From Anaerolineales bacterium (GTDB lineage Bacteria > Chloroflexota > Anaerolineae > Anaerolineales > UBA11579), in NCBI GenBank assembly GCA_026129255.1, contig JAHCIJ010000001.1, forward strand, positions 496,001 through 560,000: a stretch of 64,000 bases of DNA, given 5' to 3'. The notes beneath the pieces were generated by a model that was not told the DNA's origin, searched no databases, and worked only from the letters and a program-made list of their open reading frames with translations. Positions 34,651 through 46,100 of the stretch are shown here, one piece after another (the stretch's first letter is position 1; each line of letters starts with the position of its first letter). Position numbers and translations under genes: made by a program.

Positions 34651-37182
34651 ATGGCTAAGAAGGAAACCAAGAAAAGCACACCTGCAAAAAGCGCACCCAA
34701 GAGTGACGCCCTGAACACCAAGGGGAAGTTCTACCTCGGTAGAGTACACGACCTCAAGAAGAGCCTAACCAGCACAGATCCCGTGTTGTATGACCCTGCA
34801 GACCTCACCACACATGGTGTCGTCTTTGGTATGACTGGCTCTGGTAAAACCGGCTTGTGCATCAGCCTCCTGGAGGAAGCCGCATTGCAGGGCATCCCCG
34901 CCTTGATGATCGACCCCAAGGGCGACATTACCAACTTGTTACTGCACTTCCCTAACCTGCAACCGGCTGACTTTGAGCCGTGGATCAATCCAGACGAAGC
35001 CAAGCGCTCCGGTAAGGATGTGCAGCAGGCTGCCGCCGACACCGCCGCCATGTGGTCCAAGGGTTTGGCCGACTGGGGCATTGACCCCGAGCGCATTCAG
35101 GCGCTGGCCGATGCGGCAGAGTATGCGGTCTACACGCCGGGCTCGGATGCTGGCTTCCCCGTCAGCATCCTGGCTTCGTTGCAGGCCCCGCAGGAAGCCT
35201 GGGACGAGCACCGCGAGGCCATCCGCGAGCGCATTGCCTCCACGGCCACCGCCATTCTGGGCCTGGTGGGCTTTACGGACGTCGACCCGGTTAAATCACG
35301 CGAGCATATTTTGCTCGCCAACTTATTCGAGCAAGCCTGGTCCAAGGGCAAAGACCTCGGGCTGGGTGAGTTGATCCGCCAGGTGCAAAACCCACCCATC
35401 ACCAAGTTGGGCGTGCTGGACCTCGACCAGTTCTTCCCTCCCAAAGAGCGCGGCGCGCTGGCGCTGCGGCTCAACAACATCCTGGCTGCGCCCAGCTTCC
35501 AAACCTGGCTGGAAGGTACACCGCTGGATATTGAGAAGCTGCTCTTCACCGCCAGCGGCAAGCCGCGCCACAGCGTCTTCCTGCTCTCGCATCTTTCGGA
35601 TGCGGAGCGTATGTTCTTCATCACCCTGTTGTATTCGGCGGTCGAGACTTGGATGCGCAGCCAGCGCGGCACAGGTTCGCTCCGCGCCCTGGTTTACTTT
35701 GATGAGATCCACGGCTACTTGCCGCCGGTCAAAGAGCCGCCCAGCAAGGCGCCGATGTTGCGTATGCTCAAGCAGGCGCGTGCCTTCGGGGTGGGTCAGC
35801 TGCTCGCCACCCAGAACCCGGTGGATGTGGACTACAAGGCCCTGTCCAACGCCGGCTCGTGGTTCATTGGCAAACTGCAGACCGACCGCGATAAAGAGCG
35901 CTTGCTGGATGGCCTGGAAGGCGCTGCGCCCGGCGGCTTCAAACGCTCTGACTATGACAAGCAAATTTCCGCGCTGGATAAGCGCGTCTTCCTGCTGCAC
36001 AATGTGCACGACAAGCAGCCCGTAATTTTCTATACTCGTTGGGCAATGAATTACCTGGCTGGCCCACTGACGCGCAGCCAGATCCCTGAACTCAACAAGC
36101 TGGCCTCGGCCACCGCAGGCGCGCCCGCCAAGGCCAGCAAGCCTTCCACATCTTCAAAAGAGGAGCCAAATATGACCCCTACAAATTCCGGCCCTGTGAG
36201 CCATCGCCCCATTGTGCCTACGGGCGTGCAAGAGCTGTTCATGCCTGCCAGCCTGGGGCTTGAGGCGGCGGCCCAGGCCAGCCGCCGCGCCCTGCCGGCT
36301 GACGCCAAGCGCACCGGCCTGGTGTATCACCCGGCGCTGCTGGCCCAGGCGCAGGTGCGCATCCTACAGCGCAAGTACAACCTTGACTTTGAGACCCAGA
36401 AAGCCGCCCTGGTGACTGATGTGCCTGCCCGCGCTTTGCGCTGGGATGATTTTGAGCACGAGCCGGTAGACGAGCGCCGCCTTGAGGGCCGCCCGCAGGA
36501 CGACGAAGCGCTGTATGGCGAGCTCAGCGGCCAACTGAGCGATGGCGCCCAGCTCAAACTATTGGAGCGCGATTTCTCTGACTGGGTCTACCGCGCCAGC
36601 GAAGTGCAGGTGTGGGCCAACGATGACCTTAAGGTCTACGCTGGTCCCGAGCTCACCCGCGAGGAGTTCGCCGCCCTGTGTGCTCAGGAAGCACAGGCCA
36701 AGCGCAACGATGAAGTAGAGAAGGCCAAGCAGAAATTCGACACGCAGATCAAGAGCTTGCAAAAGAAACTTGAGAAGGAACGCCGCGAATTGACCCAGGA
36801 TGAGCAGAAAGTCAGCCAGCGCAATATGGAGGCCATGGGCACCCATCTGGAGAACATCATCAGCCTGTTCGGTGGCCGCCGTCGCAGCCTGACCACCTCG
36901 CTGACCAAGCACCGCATGTCGTCTGAGGCGAAGGCCCGCGTGGAAGATAGCAAGGCCACCATCACCAGCCTGGAGAAAGAGATGCAGGAGATGGGCGAGC
37001 AGGTGCAGCAGGCCATGGAGACGATTGACAACCGTTGGGATGCTGTAGCGGACAAGATCAGTCAGATTCCGTTGGCGCCAGCCCGCAAGGACATCTACAT
37101 CAGCACCTTTGGTGTGGTGTGGTTGCCCTCGCACCTGGTCAATGTCGGCGGCCGCGAGGTCGAGATCCCGGCTTACGAGTAA
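34651..37182 (+). CDS. HerA/DUF87-type ATPase with C-terminal coiled coil
   Basis: An 843-residue P-loop ATPase. A Lys-rich N-terminal 25 residues precede the ATPase core: Walker A GMTGSGKT at 60-67, MIDPKGD near 87, Walker B LVYFDEIHGYLPP near 347-359, and a sensor-like ATQNPVDVDY near 390. The second half has a segment with a Ser/Thr/Pro linker (near 500) and a long charged coiled coil (about 680-780), ending in a conserved beta tail (DIYISTFGVVWLPSHL). The family relates to VirB4/HerA hexameric motors that translocate DNA or protein; no partner such as NurA or Sir2 is adjacent, so the substrate is unknown. Confidence 0.78.
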   Translation: MAKKETKKSTPAKSAPKSDALNTKGKFYLGRVHDLKKSLTSTDPVLYDPADLTTHGVVFGMTGSGKTGLCISLLEEAALQGIPALMIDPKGDITNLLLHFPNLQPADFEPWINPDEAKRSGKDVQQAAADTAAMWSKGLADWGIDPERIQALADAAEYAVYTPGSDAGFPVSILASLQAPQEAWDEHREAIRERIASTATAILGLVGFTDVDPVKSREHILLANLFEQAWSKGKDLGLGELIRQVQNPPITKLGVLDLDQFFPPKERGALALRLNNILAAPSFQTWLEGTPLDIEKLLFTASGKPRHSVFLLSHLSDAERMFFITLLYSAVETWMRSQRGTGSLRALVYFDEIHGYLPPVKEPPSKAPMLRMLKQARAFGVGQLLATQNPVDVDYKALSNAGSWFIGKLQTDRDKERLLDGLEGAAPGGFKRSDYDKQISALDKRVFLLHNVHDKQPVIFYTRWAMNYLAGPLTRSQIPELNKLASATAGAPAKASKPSTSSKEEPNMTPTNSGPVSHRPIVPTGVQELFMPASLGLEAAAQASRRALPADAKRTGLVYHPALLAQAQVRILQRKYNLDFETQKAALVTDVPARALRWDDFEHEPVDERRLEGRPQDDEALYGELSGQLSDGAQLKLLERDFSDWVYRASEVQVWANDDLKVYAGPELTREEFAALCAQEAQAKRNDEVEKAKQKFDTQIKSLQKKLEKERRELTQDEQKVSQRNMEAMGTHLENIISLFGGRRRSLTTSLTKHRMSSEAKARVEDSKATITSLEKEMQEMGEQVQQAMETIDNRWDAVADKISQIPLAPARKDIYISTFGVVWLPSHLVNVGGREVEIPAYE

Positions 37183-37205
37183 GAGAAGCGAACGACAATA
37201 CAATA

Positions 37206-37251
37206 ACCACAAAGACACAAAGAGCACAAAGAGAAATCTTTGTGCTCTTTT
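37206..37251. repeat. Palindrome of CACAAAG units, family C
   Basis: CCACAAAGACACAAAGAGCA continues with a third CACAAAG unit, and CTTTGTGCTCTTT forms the opposite arm. It starts 24 bp after the HerA-like stop and may act as a terminator. Confidence 0.8.
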
Positions 37252-37264
37252 TATGCGCCTTCTG

Positions 37265-37730
37265 TCATTCCGAACCCCGAGCGAAGCGAGTGGGTGAGGA
37301 ATCCTTTAGGACATTGCAATACCAGTTGGTTTTTTCTTGCCCTAAAGGATTCCTCGGCTAGCCGGAGCTAGTACTGTGACTAGCATTTAATGCCGCCTCG
37401 GAATGACAGTACTACACTTCTCGCCAGTCATTCCGAACCCCGAGCGAAGCGAGTGGGTGAGGAATCCTTTAGGCCATTGCAATACCAGTTGGTTTTCTTG
37501 CCCTAAGGTTTCCTCGGCTAGCCGGAGCTAGTACTGTGGCTAGTATTTAATGCCGCCTCGGAATGAGGTACTACACTTCGCGCCAGTCATTCCGAACCCC
37601 GAGCGAAGCGAGTGGGTGAGGAATCCTTTAGGGCATTGCAATACCAGTTGACTTTTCTTGTCCTAAAGGATTCCTCGGCTGGCCGGAGCTAGTACTGTGG
37701 CTAGTATTTAATGCCGCCTCGGAATGACGG
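37265..37730. repeat. Three tandem copies of a ~160-bp element
   Basis: Units begin at 37265, 37428 and 37588 with TCATTCCGAACCCCGAGCGA. Each unit is itself an imperfect inverted repeat: CATTCCGA...GAGGAATCCTTTAGG on the left, CCTAAAGGATTCCTCGG...TCGGAATGA on the right, with GCTAGCCGGAGCTAGTACTG between. Copies differ by a few substitutions and indels (for example TCTCGCCAG versus CGCGCCAG at the junctions). Confidence 0.9.
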
Positions 37731-37780
37731 CCACAGCCTGATTTTGAGCAGACATCTATATGGCCCGCCTGGCTCTTAGC

Positions 37781-37806
37781 GGATTCCTCGCTGCGCTCGG
37801 AATGAC
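37781..37806. repeat. Short solo copy of the GGATTCCTC/GAATGAC ends
   Basis: GGATTCCTCGCTGCGCTCGG plus AATGAC: the terminal parts of the 160-bp element without its middle. Confidence 0.7.
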
Positions 37807-37910
37807 AAAATTGGCTTCACCTACGTATCGTTATTCTGCGTTACTCCGACGAGGCTTGGCGCCGCTTGCGGCGCCAGATTAGATGATTAATCGATTAGCA
37901 GATTGCTTTT

Positions 37911-38930
37911 TTAAACTTCGCGCCGCCCAAGCTCCTCGGCCAATTCCGCCAATGCCGCTCCGGGTTCGGCGGCAGGGTTGGCGCTTTGCAGGGCGTCAAT
38001 GGCTTCCTGGGTCAGCTTGTCGGCTTGTTGGCGGGTGAACTCGCGCCCACCCTCGGCTTCCAGCTGGTCGGCCAGGGCGTCTACGTTGTCTGGGGTCACG
38101 CCGGCGCGCCAGCCGCGGGCAAACTCGCCATCCTGTTGCAGCGCATACAGCACTGGCAGCGACTTTTTGCCGCTGAGCAGATCCGTGTGGGCCGACTTGC
38201 CCATCGCATCTGGGTTGCCCCAGATGCCCAGGAAATCATCATGCACCTGGAAGGCCAGGCCGAGCTTCTCGCCGAACACCATATAGGCTTTGAGGCGGGC
38301 GCCATCCGCGCCCGCCACCAGGGCGCCCATGCGCACGCAGGCGGCGATCAGTGCACCGGTCTTGCCCCAGATCATGGGCCAGTAGTCTTCCACGCGGATG
38401 TTGGGCATGCTCTCATAGGCGAGGTCGAGGTATTGGCCTTGGGTGAGCTGCAGGCTGGTGCGCGGCAGCAGGCGGGCGGCCTGCACGTAGGTATGCTCAG
38501 ACACGCTGTCGATCAGGCCCTCAAGGGCTACGTGGGCCAGCGAGAACAGCGTATCGCCGGCATTGATGGCCTGGGCCACACCCCATTTAGCCCAAACAGT
38601 GGGGCGGCCGCGGCGCTGCTCGCTGTTGTCTTGAATATCGTCATGGATCAGCGAGAAATTGTGCAGGATCTCCACCGCGGCCGCGGCGGGCAGCGCACTG
38701 CGCCAGTCGGCGCCAGCCGCGGCTGCGCTCAGCAGCACCAGGGTGGGGCGCACGCGCTTGCCGCAGGCTTTGGGGCCGGCGCCTTCGCCTTCCCAGCCCA
38801 TGTGGTAGCGCAGCATGCCCAGCAACTCTTGCGGGGAGTGGTTATTGGTGAGGAATGCGGGCTGCACAGCGGTTTGCAGCGCGTCTTCAATGGCAGGTAG
38901 CAACTGTTCCTGATATGAGGCGAGCGACAT
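37911..38930 (-). CDS. Polyprenyl diphosphate synthase (GGPP/FPP type)
   Basis: A 339-residue trans-prenyltransferase that elongates allylic diphosphates with IPP. First Asp-rich motif SLIHDDIQD near 95-103; following Arg pair EQRRGRPT; second motif FQVHDDFLGIWG near 230-241. Gly/Val/Ser residues at the positions before the first motif suggest a medium chain length, but product length is not certain. It lies 69 bp downstream of fni on the same strand; a separate -10 only 8 nt before its ATG suggests it also has its own leaderless transcript. Confidence 0.92.
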   Translation of the reverse strand: MSLASYQEQLLPAIEDALQTAVQPAFLTNNHSPQELLGMLRYHMGWEGEGAGPKACGKRVRPTLVLLSAAAAGADWRSALPAAAAVEILHNFSLIHDDIQDNSEQRRGRPTVWAKWGVAQAINAGDTLFSLAHVALEGLIDSVSEHTYVQAARLLPRTSLQLTQGQYLDLAYESMPNIRVEDYWPMIWGKTGALIAACVRMGALVAGADGARLKAYMVFGEKLGLAFQVHDDFLGIWGNPDAMGKSAHTDLLSGKKSLPVLYALQQDGEFARGWRAGVTPDNVDALADQLEAEGGREFTRQQADKLTQEAIDALQSANPAAEPGAALAELAEELGRREV

Positions 38931-38938
38931 AGAGCTGG

Positions 38939-38944
38939 ATTATA
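38939..38944 (-). promoter_or_regulatory. -10 element 8 nt before the polyprenyl synthase ATG
   Basis: Minus-strand consensus TATAAT, no Shine-Dalgarno between. Confidence 0.55.
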
Positions 38945-38999
38945 GACCAGCCATCCGCTGTTTCTTTAGCAATTTGAAAAGATTTAGTGAGGGTTTGGC

Positions 39000-40034
<1,035 letters not shown>

Positions 40035-40082
40035 GGAGTAGTGTTCCTGTGGAGTGATGGGTAGTTTACCACCGCAAATTAG

Positions 40083-40098
40083 GCGCTTAATTAAGCGC
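40083..40098. promoter_or_regulatory. Perfect 16-bp palindrome between fni and acpP
   Basis: GCGCTTAATTAAGCGC with no spacer, 49 nt from the fni start and 54 nt from the acpP start. Position and symmetry suit an operator controlling both divergent genes. Confidence 0.5.
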
Positions 40099-40151
40099 AA
40101 GATAAGCGGTCAAAGACGGTAAAATATCACTCTACACTTTTGGAGGCATAC

Positions 40152-40385
40152 ATGTCAGATATTTTTGAACAAGTACAGGCTACTGTCGTCGAATTGCTCG
40201 GCGTAGATAAAGCCAAGGTCACTCGTGAGGCTCGCTTCCGCGAGGACCTCGAGGCGGATTCGCTGGACATCGTGGAATTGATTATGGCGCTCGAGGACAA
40301 GCTGAGCATCGAGATCTCCGATGAGGATGCCCAGAGCATCACCACTGTGGGTGGCGCCGTAGACTACATCGAAGGCAAGAAGTAG
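40152..40385 (+). CDS. acpP: Acyl carrier protein
   Basis: A 77-residue acidic four-helix carrier for fatty acid synthesis. The phosphopantetheine attachment site is Ser37 in EADSLDIVELIM. The ATG at 40152 has TTTTGGAGG immediately upstream; an upstream TTG at 40140 would sit in the ribosome site. Not clustered with fab genes; monocistronic with its own terminator. Composition is typical of a housekeeping ACP rather than a polyketide or citrate-lyase carrier. Confidence 0.96.
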   Translation: MSDIFEQVQATVVELLGVDKAKVTREARFREDLEADSLDIVELIMALEDKLSIEISDEDAQSITTVGGAVDYIEGKK

Positions 40386-40399
40386 TCTCACTTAAACGC

Positions 40400-40436
40400 A
40401 AACAAAAAAGAGCGGCAATTGCCGCTCTTTTTGTTT
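40400..40436. terminator. Bidirectional terminator between acpP and sucD
   Basis: A fully symmetric hairpin AAAGAGCGGC-AATT-GCCGCTCTTT within A- and T-runs, between convergent stops. Confidence 0.9.
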
Positions 40437-40448
40437 AAGGGATCAGGC

Positions 40449-41312
40449 TTACTTGAGCATGTCCGGAATTTGCTCCGGATAGTCTGCCACGCGCACACCC
40501 GCCTTGGTGAGCGCAGCGATCTTGTCCTCGGCGCTGCCAGCGCTGCCTTCGACGATGGCGCCAGCATGGCCCATGCGCTTGCCCGGAGGGGCGGCACGGC
40601 CCGCAATGAAGCTGACTACCGGCTTGGTCATGTGCTTACTGATGTACTCGGCGGCCTTCTCTTCGTCTGTGCCGCCGATCTCGCCGATCATCACGACCTT
40701 GTCGGTCAGCGGGTCTTCCTCGAACATCTGCAGGATGTCGATGAAGTTGAGGCCCTTGACCGGGTCACCACCAATGCCAACGGTAGTGCTGGAGCCCATG
40801 CCCACCTGCTTGAGCGCATACAGCACTTCGTAGGTCAGGGTGCCCGAGCGTGAGACCACGCCGATATTGCCGGGGATGGCATTGTCTCCGGGGATAAAGC
40901 CGATCTTGGTTTGGCCGGGGGTGAGCAGACCCGGGCAGTTGGGGCCGATCAGCAGCACACCCTTGGAGTCCAGATAAGCGCGTACGCGCATCATGTCTTG
41001 CAGGGGGATGCCCTCGGTGAGACATACGATGAGGCGCACACCGGCGTCTGCGGCTTCCAGCATGGCGTCTGAGGCCGCGGCCAACGGCACGATGATCATG
41101 CTGCAGTCTGCGCCGGTAGCGTCTACGGCCACCTTCACGGAGTCGAATACGGGCACTTTACCATCCAGCACCCATTCGCCGCCTTTGCCAGGGCGCACGC
41201 CGCCCACCACCTGCGTGCCGTACTCCAACATGCGCTCGGAGTGAAACAACCCTTCGTTGCCAGTGATGCCCTGCACGACGACGCGGGTATTTTTGTCAGC
41301 CAGAATTCCCAT
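40449..41312 (-). CDS. sucD: Succinyl-CoA synthetase, alpha subunit
   Basis: A 287-residue subunit binding CoA and carrying the phosphohistidine. [14 protein letters not shown] near 19-32 binds Co[17 protein letters not shown] near 123-138; the phosphorylated His249 sits in [14 protein letters not shown]. With sucC it makes succinate, CoA and a nucleoside triphosphate from succinyl-CoA. AAAGGA lies upstream of the ATG. It is 154 bp downstream of sucC, and the gap contains a large palindromic repeat, so relative expression of the two may be tuned. Confidence 0.96.
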   Translation of the reverse strand: MGILADKNTRVVVQGITGNEGLFHSERMLEYGTQVVGGVRPGKGGEWVLDGKVPVFDSVKVAVDATGADCSMIIVPLAAASDAMLEAADAGVRLIVCLTEGIPLQDMMRVRAYLDSKGVLLIGPNCPGLLTPGQTKIGFIPGDNAIPGNIGVVSRSGTLTYEVLYALKQVGMGSSTTVGIGGDPVKGLNFIDILQMFEEDPLTDKVVMIGEIGGTDEEKAAEYISKHMTKPVVSFIAGRAAPPGKRMGHAGAIVEGSAGSAEDKIAALTKAGVRVADYPEQIPDMLK

Positions 41313-41339
41313 TTATATAATCCTTTCGTAAACCTTTAA

Positions 41340-41457
41340 CTACAAAGGCACAAATGTCGAATGAGCTTCGATAGCCGCGCCAATGATTTGCTTCGAAAGC
41401 TCATTTGGCACGCTATTTTTTTGTTCGTTCTTTGTGCTCTTTGTGCCTTTGTGGTTC
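41340..41457. repeat. Long palindrome of CACAAAG type inside the sucC-sucD operon, family C
   Basis: Outer arms CTACAAAGGCACAAA and TTTGTGCCTTTGTGGTT; an inner imperfect hairpin pairs ATGAGCTTCG with CGAAAGCTCAT. It occupies most of the gap between sucC and sucD. Confidence 0.8.
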
Positions 41458-41466
41458 GCTTTTCCT

Positions 41467-42603
<1,137 letters not shown>

Positions 42604-42707
42604 AATGGGGAAATGCTCCTTTGGAGAGAGCCAATAGGGGATTGAATGGCTGGGCACCGAGCCCAGCCGCAAAACGGGTGCATTATAACATCACCCCTTA
42701 TCCGCCC

Positions 42708-42713
42708 TATAAT
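42708..42713 (+). promoter_or_regulatory. -10 element 7 nt before the ATG at 42721
   Basis: Consensus TATAAT with no ribosome site before the ATG. Confidence 0.5.
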
Positions 42714-42720
42714 GGGGCGT

Positions 42721-43074
42721 ATGTTCCGCTACGAGCATCGCAGCCAGCCGCTATTGCCACGCCGCCAGTTCGTGTTCAGGGTGGGGCGGCATGTGCTGTT
42801 GGCGCTGGGCGTGATGGCGCTGTTTCTTTTGTTGGGTACGCTGGGCTACTACTGGTTGGCGGGTCTGGCCTGGTTGGATGCATTGCTGAACGCGTCGATG
42901 ATCCTCTCAGGCATGGGGCCAGTCAACGCCATCACCAGCGATGCAGGCAAGTGGTTTGCCACGGCCTATGCGTTGGTGTCTGGGTTGGTGTATGCACTCA
43001 CTACCGGAATCATTGTCTCGCCGATGTTGCACCGCGTGTTTCACAGCTTGCACGTTAAAGACAGTGATCAGTGA
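42721..43074 (+). CDS. Small membrane protein with two to three helices, channel-like middle
   Basis: A 117-residue protein. Basic N-terminus, one helix near 25-50 (VLLALGVMALFLLLGTLGYYW), a short re-entrant-looking segment (ASMILSGMGPVN) and a second helix (ATAYALVSGLVYALTTGIIV). The layout resembles a two-helix pore module but there is no selectivity filter such as TVGYG, so no channel function is claimed. Its last residues and stop codon lie within a heptad palindrome. A -10 lies 7 nt before the ATG. Confidence 0.6.
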   Translation: MFRYEHRSQPLLPRRQFVFRVGRHVLLALGVMALFLLLGTLGYYWLAGLAWLDALLNASMILSGMGPVNAITSDAGKWFATAYALVSGLVYALTTGIIVSPMLHRVFHSLHVKDSDQ

Positions 43075-43149
43075 TTGGTGAATAGTGAACAGGAAATGCG
43101 AGCGCGTGGATCTGTTTCCTGCTCACCGATCACTGATTACTAATCACTT
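43061..43149. repeat. Heptad palindrome, family A, between convergent genes
   Basis: Left arm ACAGTGATCAGTGATTGGTG continues with TAGTGAA and CAGGAAA units in 7-bp register; the right arm TTTCCTGCTCACCGATCACT and TACTAATCACTT mirrors it. The arms hold the stop codons of both flanking genes. Confidence 0.88.
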
Positions 43150-46100
43150 CCCAGAAACCAAGATACCGTAGCATTCTGGCTGTCCACCACCCATACGCCA
43201 CCGTTGCGGTCAGCCGCAACGCCTTGCGCAATGGCAATGTTGGCTGCTTGCTGATCGTAGCCACCGAAGAAGTACGCCAGCGTGCCGTTGGCGTTGTACA
43301 CCAGCACGCGGCCCGCTTCTGGATCGGCAATGAAGAGCTGCCCATCTTTGCCCACACTCAGATAGGGCTTGTTGGTGAGGGACTGGCCGTACCAACCCGC
43401 GATCTCCCACGGGGTTAGTGGTACGAAGCGTCCGTCGCGGTACTCGAGCACCTGCACACGTTGGTTCCATGTATCGGCCACATAGACCAAGTCGCTGGCT
43501 GGGTCATAGGCCAGGCCTACCGGCTCGTCGAATTGGCCAAGGTCAAAGCCAAACTCACCATAGTCACGCAGGTGGTTGCCCTGCGCATCGTACAGGCGCA
43601 GGCGCTTGTTGCCAGTATCCGTGACCACCAGACTGCCATCGCTGAGCACCACAATATCACGCGGCCCCCACAGCGCGCCGCTGCTTTCATCCTGCCCGAA
43701 GTAGCCCCACATGCGCACAAAGCTGCCTTCGGCAGTGAACTGTTGCACGCGGTGGTTCCACGTGTCGGCCACGTAGACATATTCGCCGTCCGGCGACACG
43801 GCCAGCGACCAAGGCTCGTTGAAGCTGCCCCCCGGCGCCTCACCCGCCGCCAGGTCAGCAAAGCTGCCCCAGAGGTGCAGCACGCTGCCATCTGGCGCCA
43901 GGTGTTGGATGCGATGGTTGCCGGTGTCGGCCACATACAGCGTGCCGTCCGGCGCTACGGCGGCGTTACGCGGCGAGATGAACTGGCCTGGCTCGCTGCC
44001 AAAGCCGCCCACGGTGAACTGCGGCGCCAGTTCGCGGCCCTTGCCCTCGTAAGGGTCAGCTAACACGTCTTCGGCGGTCACACCCTGCACGCCATAGTCC
44101 CAGATCTGGGCGGCCACATCCTTGCGAATGTAGATGCGCATCGTGCGGCCGGGCGACCAGGCTTCCAGGCTGGGGTTCTGGCCCTTGTTTTCCAGATAAT
44201 CAGTGAAGTCACTATTCAGCCAGACCTGCCACAGCGCATCACGCATGGTGGCATCGCCCACATAACCCCACAGGCGTTGGCCCACGCGGCGCAAGTAATC
44301 AGCCGTGCCCATATTGCTGACGGGCTGGCCGGTCTCTGCGGTGTAGGCGTAGCCAACACTGCTGCGGCTGAAATCAAAATAGTCCTGATTGGGCCACCAG
44401 ATGCGCATGTACTCGAACATGTAGAAACTCTGGCCCACGATCGGCTCGATCTTGCCGTAGTTGCTGTCACCCACGATGATGATTGGGAACTGGCGCAGGT
44501 CCCGGCTGGGTTGGTCTCCGTAGTAGCGCTGGTTGGGGTAGTTGCGCAGGTACCACCAGAAAGGGTACGAGGTCTCGTTATCGTAGGCCACCTGCAGATC
44601 GAGCGTATCCGTGATGCGGCGCGAGATCTCCTCGACCTGGTTGATGGCGATCTTCGGCCCTGGCGCCATGTGGGCATACACGAGGTATTCGGTGGCCAGG
44701 TCATAGTTGCGGAAGTTGGCGCGGAGCGAAATGCGCAAGGTGGTCAGCGCCAGCGCGGCAAACACCAGAAGCAGCGCCAGCCGGCCGATCTGGCCGCGGT
44801 TCCACTCGCCCAGCAGGCTGTAGTGCATCACGCCGTAGGCGCCGAGCGCCAGGGTGATGAAAAAGAACAGAAAGTGATAGGTGGCCTGCAGCTGCGCCTG
44901 CTCATTGCCTTGGAAGGGCGGCTGCGTGCCGAGCAGCGAGCCCAGCACGTTGAAGCCCGCTACCAGAAATAGCAATACCGAGCCAAGCAACATCCAGCCG
45001 TGGTTCTGGGCGAAGCGTGCCCAGTCCACACGGGCGATCAGGCGTGATACCGCCCAGGCTGCCAACAGCAGCATCGGCAGGGCGATGTGCAGGGTGAGCC
45101 AGGGCATCTTTTCGCCTGCGATGGTATAGGCCATCAGCGCGGTGACAGACCAGTAGGCCAGTAGCACCAGCGCTATGCGGCGGCTCTCGTGCGGCAGCAG
45201 GTCGCGATTTTCAGTGTCTGTGCCTGCTGCGGCGCTGCGCAAGCGGCGCAGGCTGCGGATGCCAAGTACAGCAGCCAGCAGGCTGCCCGCCGCCGCCAGG
45301 AATTCATAAGCTGGGATCTGTACAGCCCAATAGTAGTAGGGCGGCTGGTTGCCGCGCTCCACTGCCTGCTGTGCCAGCCAGTAGCCGAGCGAGCCTACCA
45401 GGCCGGAGAAGAAGCCGACTCCATTGCTGAAGATGGTGGTGTAGAAGGGCACAAAGATGACGTAAAACACCGCCGTGCTCACCAGCCAGGCGCGTGCATT
45501 GACTAGCACGCCCAACCCGGCGGAAAGCAAGGCCAGTACGACGACCACGCCGGTGATGAAGATCAGATTGCTGGTATCACGGTAGGCCATCGGGTCGTGA
45601 TGCAGCCAGCGGATGGGGAAGGCGGACAGGTGGGGCAGCACCAGGGCAAACAGGAGCACCATCAGGGTGAAGGCGCGTTCCTGGCGCAGGCGCGGCAGCC
45701 CGTAGCCGCGCACTAGCGCACCCAGCGAGACCACCAGCGCTACGGCGCCCAGGCCGCCCAGGATCATGGTGGTGGCCGAGAGCGGCGTGCCTGGGTTGGC
45801 GCTGGCCTCGTCGGTGGGCACCATGGGCTCTTCTACTTGTGTGGCGCTGATCGCCGCGCCGCTGTGCTCGCTGACTTGCAGTTGCGCCCCGATCGCCAGG
45901 AAGATCAGCGAGACGCTGAGCAACAGGGTGACGAAGAAGACCCGCCGGGTACCCTCAGAGTTCCACTTGCGTGCCGCAATGCGCCATAGGAATACCAGGC
46001 CGAGGAATATCAGCGCCTGGGCCATGTAAATGAAGGATGTCTCTTTTGAGGTGAAGTGCAGCGAGGTGGCGGCCACCCCAATGTAGATGTATTTGTTTTG

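Larger units (their letters stand above)
37183..37910. other. Gene-free 728-bp stretch packed with repeats
   Basis: Contains a CACAAAG-type palindrome (37206-37251), three tandem copies of a 160-bp element (37265-37730) and a solo short copy of its ends (37781-37806). The last 100 bp lead to the polyprenyl synthase stop. No gene is seen. Confidence 0.8.

Noticed and set aside
37265..37730. Possible CRISPR array
   Set aside because: Units are about 160 bp, nearly identical throughout and contain no unique spacers; no cas genes are present. The Cas4-like nuclease at 3844 belongs to a helicase operon.
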